A stretch of DNA of 64,000 nucleotides from positions 496,001 to 560,000 of the forward strand of contig NZ_PVTF01000001.1 of assembly GCF_003002815.1 (NCBI RefSeq), written 5' to 3'. Under the pieces are notes generated by a model, which made no database searches, was not told the DNA's origin, and worked only from the letters and a program-made list of their open reading frames with translations. The translations under genes were made by a program, and so were the position numbers. Origin of the DNA: Umezawaea tangerina. GTDB taxonomy: Bacteria; Actinomycetota; Actinomycetes; Mycobacteriales; Pseudonocardiaceae. Below are positions 40,711 to 51,698 of this stretch, piece by piece; positions within the stretch are counted from its first letter, which is position 1; every line of letters starts with the position of its first letter.

Positions 40711-42408
40711 TCAGCAGTTCGGGCGGCAGCGCCTTTGGCTGATGGCGTCGAGCAGGACGCCTTGGATGTCGGCGGGCTGGAGTGCCTGGTAGGCCTTGCC
40801 GCCGGTGGCGTTGGAGATCTGGCGCAGGGCGTCCATGTCGGCCTCCTGGCCGAGCCCAACCATGATCATCGGCACCGGGCGGGCCGGGTCGGCCTCCTTC
40901 TGGAAGGTCGCGACCAGGTCGGCCATGCCGATGCTGGAGATGTCGTCGTTCTTGCCGTCGGTGATCAGCGTGACCGAGTTGATCTTCAGCGGGTCGTAGG
41001 TCGACTGCATGAAGCGCCACGCGGCCAGCGCCGTGTCGTTGAGCGCGGTGCCGCCGCCGACGATCGACGCCAGGCCCTGCGCACCCGCGACCAGGACGTC
41101 GCGCCGCGGCTTGCCGCCGAGCGGCTCGCCCAGCGGGCCGATCGGGACGAGCGAGATCCAGTCGTTCGGCGGCTTCTTGTCCGTCGAGAACGCCCACAGG
41201 CCGATGTCCGAGGTGTCCGGCATCAGGCCCAGCGCGGTCAGCGCCGCCTGCGTGGCGGCCTCGATCCGGGTCTGGCCGTTGCTCATCTTCTCGGCCATCG
41301 AGCCGGACACGTCCAGCACCGCGAGCATCCGCGAGTCGAGGCTGATCGCGCCCCACGTGCGCAGCAGCTCGGACACCTGGTCGGTCGTCGGCGCCTTCAG
41401 CAGCGTGACCTTGTCGCCGTTGACGCCGTCCTTCTCGGTCGTCCACCCCGACGGGGCGAGGCCCTGCGGGTTGCGGAACCCGGCGTCGGAGAACCGCTTC
41501 GCGGCCTCCGGCGAGCGCAGCGCCTTCTCGAACCCGGCCGCGGCGGACTCCGTGCCGGAGTGCTCACCCGGCCTGCTCACCCGCACCAGCGGGAAGTCGA
41601 AGCCGAGCGTGCCCTCCTTGGGGTAGGAGGCGACGACCCGGCGTTCACCGACCGACCGGTTGTTCGCCATCACGTTCTGCTCGCTCGCGGTGAACACCGG
41701 CGCGTTCTCGGCGCCCTGGGTGACCTTGTTGAACGCGTCGCGCACCGACGGCAGCGCCGCCCGGCCGACCCGCAGCAGCGCGCTGACCAGCTCCGGCTTC
41801 GGCGTGCCGTCGGGGTTGCCGAGCAGGCCGCGGATGACGGCCAGCGTGGCGAGCCCCTCGGTGGACTGCGTCGGGTCGCTCAGCGTCACGGGCACGGCCG
41901 GGTCGACCACGCGGGTCCAGCTGACCGGCGTCACCGGCCAGCCCAGCTTCGTCATCGCCTGCTCGGAGCCCGCGATGACCAGCGGCGAGCTGGCCAGCGA
42001 CTTGCGCACGTCAAGCCGCGGCGCGTCGGTGCCGACCTCGCCCGCCGCCTTCTGCGTCTCGGCCGCCCACATCGACGAGTCCGGGATCCACAGCGCGGGC
42101 GGGTTGATCTGCGCGGTCGGCAGCTCGGTCGCCACGTCGGCCGCGGCCCGCGACTCGATCGTCACCTGGACGCACCGGCCGTCCACGATCGGCTGGCCCG
42201 CCTGGTAGTCGGCGGCGGTCTGCCGCACGACGTCCTCGACGGCGGGTGCCACCGCGACCTTCAGCGGGAGAGCGCCTTGGCAGTCCGCGCCCGCGGTGGT
42301 CTTGAGCGCGACCACGGTGACGCTGACTGCCGCGACCACGCCGATCAGCGCTCCCACGGGGAGGAGCGCGCGACGGAGGATGCTGGGGGGCTGGTTGCGC
42401 GATGACAT
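40711..42408 (-). CDS. Membrane-anchored substrate-binding-like and VWA-domain protein
   Basis: The 565-residue protein has an N-terminal membrane anchor/signal (residues 12-36). A periplasmic-binding-protein-like module (VKVAVAPAVEDVVRQTAADYQ, about 45-330) and a C-terminal von Willebrand A domain follow. The metal site is intact: DVSGSM (DxSxS) near residue 375, the Thr in GGGTALNDT near 460 and ITDGKNDD near 493. Such proteins bind ligands or partners outside the membrane through Mg2+. Two terminal Cys (CRPNC) may be paired. It lies in reverse orientation between hpt and ftsH. Confidence 0.85.
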   Translation of the reverse strand: MSSRNQPPSILRRALLPVGALIGVVAAVSVTVVALKTTAGADCQGALPLKVAVAPAVEDVVRQTAADYQAGQPIVDGRCVQVTIESRAAADVATELPTAQINPPALWIPDSSMWAAETQKAAGEVGTDAPRLDVRKSLASSPLVIAGSEQAMTKLGWPVTPVSWTRVVDPAVPVTLSDPTQSTEGLATLAVIRGLLGNPDGTPKPELVSALLRVGRAALPSVRDAFNKVTQGAENAPVFTASEQNVMANNRSVGERRVVASYPKEGTLGFDFPLVRVSRPGEHSGTESAAAGFEKALRSPEAAKRFSDAGFRNPQGLAPSGWTTEKDGVNGDKVTLLKAPTTDQVSELLRTWGAISLDSRMLAVLDVSGSMAEKMSNGQTRIEAATQAALTALGLMPDTSDIGLWAFSTDKKPPNDWISLVPIGPLGEPLGGKPRRDVLVAGAQGLASIVGGGTALNDTALAAWRFMQSTYDPLKINSVTLITDGKNDDISSIGMADLVATFQKEADPARPVPMIMVGLGQEADMDALRQISNATGGKAYQALQPADIQGVLLDAISQRRCRPNC

Positions 42409-42959
42409 GCCGTCGGTACCTTCGGTTAGGTATTCACCCTTGGGGTGGCGGGAAACTCTCCGTGGTGCTGAGGGGGACACGTGCTCGGCCGTTCGGGACG
42501 AGGCTCGGATCTCCCATAACCCGAGTGGATCGATGCAGGTGGCTACGTGTTAAACGCGGTACCCCCATCGAGTGTTACGGGTGGCCGGGGTCGGAAGTTC
42601 ACGACCAGTCTCGCCCATCCGGCGACATCGGCCGTGAGATTGCGCCGTTCGGCCCAGTCCGCTACTGCGCCGGTCGCCTGAACAATGCTCACGTATTGGA
42701 ATTCCTGAACCTTTCCGGCCCGCCGGTCGTGTTGGGGGTCACGGCGGGGAACCGCCTGCCGGGTTCGTCCGTTGACCGCTCAGTACAGTCCGAGTGCACG
42801 TTCTTGCCGCATCCCGCGTGGATCGGCCGGGGCGGGCCGACGGGCGGTAGGCTGGCCGGACGGGTGGACCCGTCAGTGCCCGTCGACGGGAGAGGTGGGG
42901 CCCCCATCACCCGACATGCAAGTCAGGGAGGGTCGAGGCCGCCCGACGGCCGTAAGTGA
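42409..42959. other. Divergent intergenic region upstream of ftsH
   Basis: This 551-base gap lies between the reverse-strand VWA gene and ftsH. Frames crossing it show no consistent third-position GC bias and no recognisable product. It must hold the ftsH promoter and that of the VWA gene. I could not identify a convincing -35/-10 pair. Confidence 0.5.
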
Positions 42960-45166
<2,207 letters not shown>

Positions 45167-45170
<4 letters not shown>

Positions 45171-45811
45171 CCGAGATCGACCACCACGACGACGCCGGCC
45201 TCCCCAGCAGCAACGGGGAGGCCGGCGTCGCGCGGCGCGTCTTCGACCACGCCCGCGCCGAACGCGCCGTCCGCGAGCTGCTGATCGCCTGCGGCGAGGA
45301 CCCGGAACGCGAAGGCCTCCGCGACACCCCCGCACGGGTCGCCCGCGCCTACCGCGAGCTGTTCGCCGGTCTCTACACCGACCCCGACAGCGTCCTCGCG
45401 AAGACCTTCGACGAGAGCCACGAGGAACTCGTCCTGGTGACCGATATCCCGATGTATTCGTTCTGTGAACACCACCTCCTGCCCTTCCACGGCGTCGCGC
45501 ACGTCGGGTACATCCCGAACGAGCAGGGCCGGGTGACGGGGTTGTCGAAGTTGGCGCGGCTGGTCGACCTGTACGCGAAGCGGCCGCAGGTGCAGGAGCG
45601 GTTGACGTCGCAGATCGCCGAGGCGCTGGTGCGCAGGCTGGAACCGCGCGGTGTGATCGTCGTGGTGGAGGCCGAGCACCTGTGCATGGGCATGCGCGGG
45701 GTGCGCAAGCCAGGGTCGCGCACGACGACGTCGGCGGTGCGGGGGATCCTGCGCAGCTCGGCGTCCTCGCGCTCAGAGGCGATCAACCTGATCAGAGGAC
45801 GTCTGAGGTGA
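45167..45811 (+). CDS. folE: GTP cyclohydrolase I
   Basis: The 214-residue enzyme performs the first step of folate synthesis, GTP to dihydroneopterin triphosphate. Zinc and catalytic residues are intact: [12 protein letters not shown] (Cys and His ligands) near residue 101 and [17 protein letters not shown] (second Cys) near 170. The N-terminal 25 residues are acidic and variable. It is translationally coupled to ftsH and folP by GTGA overlaps, as in Rv3609c. Confidence 0.95.
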
Positions 45812-46620
45812 GCGTGCCCGAGCCTGGGCACTGCGTCGTGATGGGTGTCCTCAACGTCACGCCGGACTCGTTCTCCGATGGCGGCCGCTACCTCGACCAC
45901 GACCACGCGGTGTCGCACGGCGTGGCGATGCACCGGCGCGGCGCGGACATCGTGGACGTGGGCGGTGAGTCGACCCGGCCCGGTGCCGAGCGGGTCGCGG
46001 CGGACGTGGAGTCGGCCCGGATCACGTCGGTGATCAGCTCGTTGGTGGCCGAGGGTGTGCCGGTGAGCGTGGACACCTCCCGCGCGGAGGTGGCCTACGC
46101 GGCCCTGGACGCCGGGGCGTCGATCATCAACGACGTGTCCGGTGGGCTGGCGGACCCGAACATGGCGAAGGTCGCGGCCGAGGCCGGGGTTCCGTGGATC
46201 CTGATGCACTGGCGCGGGCTGAGCCGGGAGATGGACTCGCTGGCCACCTACACCGACGTGGTGCACGAGGTGCGCGACGAGCTGCTGGCCCGCGTGGACG
46301 CGGCGCTGGCGGCGGGGGTGCGGCCGGACAACATCGTGCTCGACCCCGGTCTGGGGTTCGCGAAGCGCGCCGAGCACAACTGGCAGCTGCTGCACCGGCT
46401 GGACGAGTTGCTGGCGCTGGGTTTCCCGGTGCTGGTCGGCGCGTCCCGCAAGCGCTTCCTGGGCAGCCTGCTGAGCAGCCGCGAGCCGGACGGCCGGGAG
46501 GACGCCACCGCGGCAGTGTCGGCGCTGTCGGCGTTCGTGGGGGCCTGGGGGGTGCGGGTGCACGACGTGGACAAGTCGCTCGACGCCGTCACCGTGGCGC
46601 GCGCCTGGAGGCGGGGATGA
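45808..46620 (+). CDS. folP: Dihydropteroate synthase
   Basis: The 270-residue TIM barrel couples p-aminobenzoate to pterin pyrophosphate. Motifs include [16 protein letters not shown] at residue 11, [10 protein letters not shown] near 50, the INDVSGG strand and the C-terminal GASRKRFLG. It is the sulfonamide target in this pathway. GTG start overlapping folE; stop overlaps folB (ATGA). It corresponds to folP1 rather than folP2 by its place in the folE-folB-folK operon. Confidence 0.95.
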   Translation: MSVPEPGHCVVMGVLNVTPDSFSDGGRYLDHDHAVSHGVAMHRRGADIVDVGGESTRPGAERVAADVESARITSVISSLVAEGVPVSVDTSRAEVAYAALDAGASIINDVSGGLADPNMAKVAAEAGVPWILMHWRGLSREMDSLATYTDVVHEVRDELLARVDAALAAGVRPDNIVLDPGLGFAKRAEHNWQLLHRLDELLALGFPVLVGASRKRFLGSLLSSREPDGREDATAAVSALSAFVGAWGVRVHDVDKSLDAVTVARAWRRG

Positions 46621-46982
46621 CACCCGACCGGATCACGTTGACCGGTCTGCGGGTGCGCGGTCACCACGGCGTCTTCGAGCACGAGAAGCGCGACGGCCAG
46701 GACTTCCTGGTCGACGTCACGGCGTGGCTGGACCTGAGCCGTGCCGCGGAGACCGACGACCTGGCCGACACGCTGCACTACGGCGAGCTGGCCGAGGGGG
46801 TGGCCGCGATCGTGGCGGGCAGGCCGTACGACCTGATCGAGGCGCTCGCGGGCCGGATCGCCGACGAGGTGATGGTCGACGACCGGCTGCACGCCGTGGA
46901 GGTCACCGTGCACAAGCCATCGGCCCCGATCCCGCTGTCGTTCGCCGACGTGTCGGTCACCGTCCACCGGGCCAGGTCGTGA
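46617..46982 (+). CDS. folB: Dihydroneopterin aldolase
   Basis: This small tunnel-fold enzyme of 121 residues cleaves dihydroneopterin to 6-hydroxymethyl-dihydropterin and glycolaldehyde. Typical features are LRVRGHHGVFEHEKRDGQDF near residue 11 and the YDLIEALAGRIAD helix with its catalytic-region Glu near 75. The C-terminal HKPSAPIPLSFADVSV closes the fold. It overlaps folP and folK starts by ATGA and GTGA, forming a tightly coupled folate operon. Confidence 0.95.
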   Translation: MTPDRITLTGLRVRGHHGVFEHEKRDGQDFLVDVTAWLDLSRAAETDDLADTLHYGELAEGVAAIVAGRPYDLIEALAGRIADEVMVDDRLHAVEVTVHKPSAPIPLSFADVSVTVHRARS

Positions 46983-47482
46983 CGAGGGCGGTCCTGTCGA
47001 TCGGCTCGAACCTGGGCGACCGGTTCGGCTACCTCCAGCTGGCCGTGCGGGGGTTCGCGGACGTGCTGGTCGCGGTGTCCCCGGTGTACGAGACGGCGCC
47101 GTGGGGCGTGGTGGACCAGGACGACTTCCTCAACGCCGTGCTGGTCGTCGAGTCGCCGGACGTGGACGAGTGGGGCTGGCTGCGGCGTGGGCAGGAGCTG
47201 GAGCGCGCCGCCGAACGGGTGCGCGACCGGCGTTGGGGGCCCCGGACACTGGACGTCGACGTGGTCGCGGTGGACGGCGTCCTTTCGAGTGACCCCGAGT
47301 TGCTTTTGCCGCATCCGGGCGCGCATGAACGTGCCACTGTGTTGATTCCCTGGCTGGCCGTATCACCCGATGCGGTATTGCCGGGATTCGGGCGTATCGC
47401 TGAACTGGACTTCGACGATGAAGGTGTGCGCTTGCGCACAGACCTTTCGTTGAATATTCGCACAACAAAAATTGGCGAATAA
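46979..47482 (+). CDS. folK: 6-hydroxymethyl-dihydropterin pyrophosphokinase
   Basis: The 167-residue enzyme transfers pyrophosphate from ATP to hydroxymethyl-dihydropterin. Motifs LSIGSNLGDRFGYL (start), PVYETAPWGVVDQDDFLNAV and RRWGPRTLDVDVV (metal and ATP site) are intact. The last 40 codons have markedly lower GC than the rest of the operon, and the final codons overlap the promoter of the next gene, including part of a CGAATA/TATTCG operator. It is the last folate gene in this run. Confidence 0.94.
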   Translation: MTRAVLSIGSNLGDRFGYLQLAVRGFADVLVAVSPVYETAPWGVVDQDDFLNAVLVVESPDVDEWGWLRRGQELERAAERVRDRRWGPRTLDVDVVAVDGVLSSDPELLLPHPGAHERATVLIPWLAVSPDAVLPGFGRIAELDFDDEGVRLRTDLSLNIRTTKIGE

Positions 47483-47501
47483 CGCTATTCGTCCCTACAA
47501 T
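47472..47501 (+). promoter_or_regulatory. Promoter and operator of XRE gene, probably leaderless
   Basis: TTGGCG (47472-47477) and TACAAT (47496-47501) are spaced 18 bases. The perfect palindrome CGAATA-acgc-TATTCG (47476-47491) sits between the boxes, with another TATTCG half-site at 47455-47460. The ATG of the XRE gene is only 7 bases after the -10 box, so the transcript would start at or next to the start codon. The palindrome overlaps the stop of folK. Confidence 0.6.
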
Positions 47502-47508
47502 TTCCGGC

Positions 47509-48366
47509 ATGAGCTCGTACAAGCCGAATGTGCGCGAAAGACTCGTGGCCCGCAGTCTTGCGGCGTGGCGCTGGGAAACGGGCCGCAGCGGCGCCGACGT
47601 GTGCAAGGCCGCGGGCTTCTCGCAGGCGAAGCTGAGCAAGATCGAGAATGCGCACCACCCCATCAAGCCCGCCGACGTGATGGCGCTGGGTCTGATCTAC
47701 CAGGTTCCCGAGAAGGAGCGCACGCTCGTCTACGAGGCCGCCGAACGGGCTCTCGTGCCAGGCTGGTGGGAGGAGCTGCCGCCGGACGTGGTGGCCGACG
47801 CCGTGCGGGACTACCTGGCCCTGGAGTCCGGCGCCGAGCTGGCCAGGGTGTTCCGGACCGACCTGGTTCCCGGTCTCCTGCAGACCAGGGCGTACGCGCT
47901 GGCGTTGGCGAAGGCATTTGTCCCACGGCCAACGGAACAAGTCGCGTTGAGCCAGGTGGAAGCGCGAATCAAGCGCCAGGAAAGGCTCTGCCAAGTCGAG
48001 AAACCATTGACCGTACATGCAATTCTGGGTGAGGCGGTGCTTCGTCATCCGGTTGGCGGATCGGAGGTCATGAAGGAGCAGTTGCGCCATCTGCTGAAGA
48101 TGGGTGAGTCCGATCGCGTGGTTCTCCGGGTGATCCCGGCGGCAGTGGGAGCCCATCCCGCCTTGGGATACCAGTTCACCATCCTGTCGTTCGCCGAGGA
48201 GCACTTCGACGACGTCGTCTACCTGGAGCAGTTGGCCGGTGGTCGATATGTCGAGTCACCCAAGGGGCGTGAGCCCTATACCCTGAACTTCGCCGCCCTC
48301 CAGGAGGTGGCGTTGAGTCCAGGAGGTTCGGCGGACCTGATCGCGGAAGTTGCCGACGGCGGGTAG
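47509..48366 (+). CDS. XRE-family regulator with DUF5753 domain
   Basis: The 285-residue protein has an N-terminal Cro/C1-type helix-turn-helix (TGRSGADVCKAAGFSQAKLSKIE at about 25-47). A DUF5753 domain with ELARVFRTDLVPGLLQTRAYA near 105, VDALLGE-like VHAILGEAVLRHPVGG near 165 and YLEQLAGGRYVES near 245 follows. Such proteins are common in streptomycete-like genomes and are nearly always paired with a DUF397 gene, which follows here after 15 bases. They act as bldB/abaA-like developmental or toxin-antitoxin-like systems in some cases. ATG with no upstream ribosome site fits leaderless expression. Confidence 0.92.
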   Translation: MSSYKPNVRERLVARSLAAWRWETGRSGADVCKAAGFSQAKLSKIENAHHPIKPADVMALGLIYQVPEKERTLVYEAAERALVPGWWEELPPDVVADAVRDYLALESGAELARVFRTDLVPGLLQTRAYALALAKAFVPRPTEQVALSQVEARIKRQERLCQVEKPLTVHAILGEAVLRHPVGGSEVMKEQLRHLLKMGESDRVVLRVIPAAVGAHPALGYQFTILSFAEEHFDDVVYLEQLAGGRYVESPKGREPYTLNFAALQEVALSPGGSADLIAEVADGG

Positions 48367-48381
48367 CTGTGGGAGGCGCGG

Positions 48382-48555
48382 ATGTCCGAGCTCGTGTGGC
48401 GCAGGTCGAGCTACAGCGGTGGCGGCGGCAACGAGTGCGTCGAACTCGCCTTCCCGCCCGCGGTGGTCGCCGTGCGGGACTCCAAGAACCCCGACGGCCC
48501 GCGGCTGGTCTTCCCGAGGGCCGCGCTGGTCGTCCTCCTCCGGTTGGCCCGCTAG
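48382..48555 (+). CDS. DUF397 small protein
   Basis: This short gene of 57 residues was found by reading downstream of the XRE gene. The product contains VWRRSSYSGGGGNECVELA and VRDSKNPDGPRLVF, the diagnostic DUF397 features: WRxSSYS, GGGNCVE-like and VRDSK(N/D)PxGP. ATG at 48382 follows gggaggcg at 7 bases. DUF397 proteins partner DUF5753 regulators, and a regulator-partner or toxin-antitoxin role has been proposed for some such pairs. It completes the two-gene insertion between folK and DUF3180. Confidence 0.9.
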   Translation: MSELVWRRSSYSGGGGNECVELAFPPAVVAVRDSKNPDGPRLVFPRAALVVLLRLAR

Positions 48556-48588
48556 CCCCTGGCCGCCGAGTTGGGTGAGGATGGGGTC

Positions 48589-49041
48589 GTGAGGTTCACC
48601 AAGGCACGTGATCTGCTCGCGGCCGGTCTGGTCGCCGGACTGCTCGCGCACCTCCTACTGCGGTTGGCCTACGGCTCGTTGGCGGCGCTGCCGAAGCTCG
48701 CCGGGCTGACCCTGCTGATGATCGCCGTCGTCGACGTGGTGCTCGGCTTCTCGTTGCGCGCCCGGATCCTCCGCAAGCCCGGCGCGAAGCCCGTGGAGCC
48801 CCTCACAGCGGCCCGCGCGGTGGCTCTGGCGAAAGCTTCCTCACTTTTGGGAGCGATCATGGCGGGCGGTTGGGCGGGTGTCCTCATCTACGTCCTGCCG
48901 GTGCGCGGCGAGTTCGACGCGGCGGCTAACGACATGGTCAGTGCCATTGTGGGCATCGTCTGCGCGGCTCTGCTGATCGCTTCGGCGCTGTGGTTGGAGC
49001 ACTGCTGCAAGACCCCTCGGTCCACGCACCAGGACAGTTAG
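48589..49041 (+). CDS. DUF3180 membrane protein
   Basis: The 150-residue protein has four hydrophobic segments (about 12-30, 37-58, 83-103 and 118-138). The family is known as a conserved neighbour of folK (Rv3605c) with unknown function. A conserved ALAKASSLLGAIMAGGWAGVL segment in helix 3 is typical. GTG at 48589 has gaggat upstream; the earlier TTG at 48571 is less likely. It ends with a Cys pair (HCCK). Confidence 0.83.
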   Translation: MRFTKARDLLAAGLVAGLLAHLLLRLAYGSLAALPKLAGLTLLMIAVVDVVLGFSLRARILRKPGAKPVEPLTAARAVALAKASSLLGAIMAGGWAGVLIYVLPVRGEFDAAANDMVSAIVGIVCAALLIASALWLEHCCKTPRSTHQDS

Positions 49042-49091
49042 ATACGACAAGATTGGTCTCAGTCGCATAACTCCCAGGTACCGTATGGGCC

Positions 49092-50549
49092 ATGACCGGC
49101 CGAGGCGCGTCGCCGAGCGACGAGCAACAAGATCGCGGTCGTGGCACCGGGCGTCTACTACTCGTAGCGGCAATGGCGCTCGCCCTCGTGGCCGCGGCCC
49201 TGCTGGTGCTGAGCGACAACGCCCGTTACCTGCGACTGGCAGTGGTTTCCGCGCTCTGGGCCGCCCTCGTCGGTGCTTTCCTGGCCGCGCGGTACCGGCG
49301 GCAGGTCGCCGACCGCGAGGACGAGGTGGCGGACCTCCAGTCGGTCTACGAGCTGGAGCTGGAGCGCGAGGTCGCCGCCCGCCGCGAGTACGAGCTGGAG
49401 ATCGAGGCGGAGTCGCGCAAGCGCATCCAGGAGGAGTCGCGGGACGACCTCGACGCGCTGCGCGACGAGCTGCGCGCGCTGCGGGAGAACCTGCAGGCCC
49501 TGCTGGGCGGTGAGGTCCTGGTCGAACGGGTGGCGCTGCGCGCGGAGTCGACGCGCATGCGGTCGCTGTCGGACCAGTCGAGGCTCATGGCGATCGGCGA
49601 CCGGCAGATCATCAACACCGAGGGCGACCGCGTCCGCGGCATCACGGCGGGTCCCGCCAAGCCCGCGGTCAAGAAGGTCGTGGCGGAGCAGCCGCCCGCC
49701 GTGGAGCGCACGGAGCTGATCGAGCGGGTCGTGGCGGAGACGCGCAAGCCCGCCCGCCAGGAGCCGGTCCGCCCGTCCACCAACTACACCGAGCCGGTGC
49801 GCCGCGAGCCGTCGCGGCCGCAGCAGCGGCCCGCGCAGCCACCCATCGTGGTGCGCCGCGACCCGCCGAAGCCGGAACGCTCGCCCGAGCCGCCGAAGCC
49901 GCCGGTGCGCCGCGACCAGCCGACGGCGCGGACCAACCGCTCCGACGTGTTCGACTCGATGGAGATGGGGCTCGGCCAACTGGGCCAGCCGTTCCAGGAG
50001 CAGCGCAGGCCCGAGGCGCCCCGGCTGCCGGAGCCGCCGAAGCCCGCCCCGAAGCAGCCTGCCCGCGGTCCGCGTCCGCCGGTGGAGCGCACCGGGATGT
50101 TCCAGTCCGAGGCCCCGCGCCCGGCCGAGGAGCTGCCGCAGACGAGCGGTCGCAGGCGTGCCGCGGACGAGCGCCCCAAGTGGGAGGGGACCGGTGTGTA
50201 CAGCACCGGCCGCGGCGAGCCGGTGAAGGAACGCCCGTCGTGGGACGGCAACGGCGCCTACGGCACCGGTCGCGGCGAGCCCGTCAAGGAGAAGCGCCCC
50301 GGCTGGGAGGGCGGCAGCCCCAACGGCACCGGTCGCGGTGAGCCGGTCAAGGACAGGCGTCCCGGCTGGGAGGGCGGCGGTGCGTTCGCCACCGGCCGCG
50401 GTGAGCCCGTGAAGCCCGGTCGCCGCAGCGCGCCGGACCCGGACGACCCGGCGGGCGCGCACGCCGACGGCAAGTCGGTCAGCGAGCTGCTGGCCTCGTT
50501 GGGCAACACCGAGTCGCCCCGCCGTCGCCGCCGCCGCGAAGAGGACTGA
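49092..50549 (+). CDS. DUF6779 membrane protein with coiled coil and repeat tail
   Basis: This Rv3604c-type protein has 485 residues. A short cytoplasmic lead is followed by two hydrophobic helices (24-41 and 49-66). A Glu/Arg-rich coiled coil (YELELEREVAARREYELEIE, about 75-135) and a long Pro/Arg-rich region (200-360) follow. Four copies of GRGEPVK, spaced 20-21 residues apart, lie at about 375-440. The C-terminus SVSELLASLG resembles the end conserved in relatives. Function unknown in the family. ATG start. It is the last forward gene before the reverse-strand insertion. Confidence 0.8.
   Translation: MTGRGASPSDEQQDRGRGTGRLLLVAAMALALVAAALLVLSDNARYLRLAVVSALWAALVGAFLAARYRRQVADREDEVADLQSVYELELEREVAARREYELEIEAESRKRIQEESRDDLDALRDELRALRENLQALLGGEVLVERVALRAESTRMRSLSDQSRLMAIGDRQIINTEGDRVRGITAGPAKPAVKKVVAEQPPAVERTELIERVVAETRKPARQEPVRPSTNYTEPVRREPSRPQQRPAQPPIVVRRDPPKPERSPEPPKPPVRRDQPTARTNRSDVFDSMEMGLGQLGQPFQEQRRPEAPRLPEPPKPAPKQPARGPRPPVERTGMFQSEAPRPAEELPQTSGRRRAADERPKWEGTGVYSTGRGEPVKERPSWDGNGAYGTGRGEPVKEKRPGWEGGSPNGTGRGEPVKDRRPGWEGGGAFATGRGEPVKPGRRSAPDPDDPAGAHADGKSVSELLASLGNTESPRRRRRREED
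50202..50416 (+). repeat. 60-63-bp in-frame repeats encoding TGRGEPVK
   Basis: Copies of the ACCGG(C/T)CGCGG core begin at 50205, 50265, 50328 and 50391 (periods 60, 63, 63). Between cores each unit carries PxWxGxGxxx. The repeats lie in the tail of the DUF6779 protein. Confidence 0.85.
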
Positions 50550-50553
50550 AGCC

Positions 50554-51681
50554 CTACTTGTCGATGTCGCCGACCACGACCGCGAACGAGCCCAGCACCG
50601 CGGCGAGGTCGGCGACGCGCGTTCCGGGCAGCAGCGCGGACAGCGCCTGCACGTTGTTGAACGAGGGCGTGCGCAGCTTCAGCCGCCACGGCGTCTTCTC
50701 GCCGCGCGAGGCCAGGTGCACGCCCGAGGTGCCCAGCGGCGCCTCCACCCGCGTGTAGACCGAGCCCTCGGGTGCCTTGACCGCCTTGGGCAGCCGCAGG
50801 TTCACCGGCCCGCTCGGCAGCCGTTCCAGGCACCTCGCGACCAGCTCGACGGACTGCCGGGCCTCGTCGACGAGGCAGCGGACCCGTGCCAGCGCGTCGC
50901 CCTCGGTCCGCACGACCGGCCGCACGTCCAGCTCGCGGTAGGCGGGCAGCGGGTCGTCGCGGCGCAGGTCGAGGTCCACCCCGGACGCACGTCCGATCGG
51001 GCCGGTCACCCCGAGCGCGAGGGCAGCTTCCCGTTGCAGCACACCGACTCCGGCCAGCCGGTCGGTCACCGCGTGCGCCTCGACCACGTCCAGGTCCACA
51101 GTGGACACGGCGGTGGCGACCCGTTCGGTCCAGCCCGCGGGCACGTCCTCGCGCAGGCCACCGATCCGGTTGAACATGAAGTGGACGCGCCCACCGGACG
51201 CCTCCTCCAGCACCGCCTGCACGGCTTCCCGCCCGCGCAGCGCCGCCGCGGTCCCCTCGGTGCCACCGGGGGAGCGGGTCAGCGGGGCCAGGAACACCAG
51301 GTGCGCCATCAGCCGGTTCAGCTCGCACAGCAGCGCGCGCAGCCACTGCGCGCGCGCCGGCACGTCCATCCCGGTCATCCGCTCCACGGCCAGCGCCACC
51401 GCGAGCTCGTTGCAGAACGCGGCCAACCAGTCGTGCCGGTTGGCCAGCGTCAGCACCTGCCGGTAGTCCCTGACCTCGAACAGCTTCTCCGCGCCGCGGT
51501 GCAGGTGGCCGACCAGCGGCTCCGCGTCGACGATCACCGGGTCGTCGGCGTCGCCCCGGACGGTCAGCCGCAGGCGGTACGCGCCGTGCGCCGACGGGTG
51601 CAGTGGTCCGAGGTCGACCACGCGGTCCACGCCGAGGTGGCGCGCCCCGGCTCCGACGCCGACGGTGAGCTGTTCTGGCAC
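50554..51681 (-). CDS. Orphan NuoD-like protein (complex I 49-kDa subunit homologue)
   Basis: The 375-residue protein is homologous to NuoD/NDUFS2: GPLHPSAHGAYRL near residue 25, HLHRGAEKLFEVRDY near 60, RAQWLRALLCELNRLMAHL near 107 and the terminal LGSFAVVVGDIDK. No other complex I gene is nearby. The Tyr that binds quinone in NuoD (R-L-D-Y-V-S) is replaced by Trp (R-H-D-W-L-A), and the aspartate partner of the first His is not evident. Quinone reduction is therefore doubtful. The arginine methylated in NDUFS2 (LHRG) is kept at residue 62. GTG 51681; convergent with DUF6779 with only 4 bases between. Confidence 0.8.
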   Translation of the reverse strand: MPEQLTVGVGAGARHLGVDRVVDLGPLHPSAHGAYRLRLTVRGDADDPVIVDAEPLVGHLHRGAEKLFEVRDYRQVLTLANRHDWLAAFCNELAVALAVERMTGMDVPARAQWLRALLCELNRLMAHLVFLAPLTRSPGGTEGTAAALRGREAVQAVLEEASGGRVHFMFNRIGGLREDVPAGWTERVATAVSTVDLDVVEAHAVTDRLAGVGVLQREAALALGVTGPIGRASGVDLDLRRDDPLPAYRELDVRPVVRTEGDALARVRCLVDEARQSVELVARCLERLPSGPVNLRLPKAVKAPEGSVYTRVEAPLGTSGVHLASRGEKTPWRLKLRTPSFNNVQALSALLPGTRVADLAAVLGSFAVVVGDIDK

Positions 51682-51698
51682 GCGGTCATGCTCGCACG

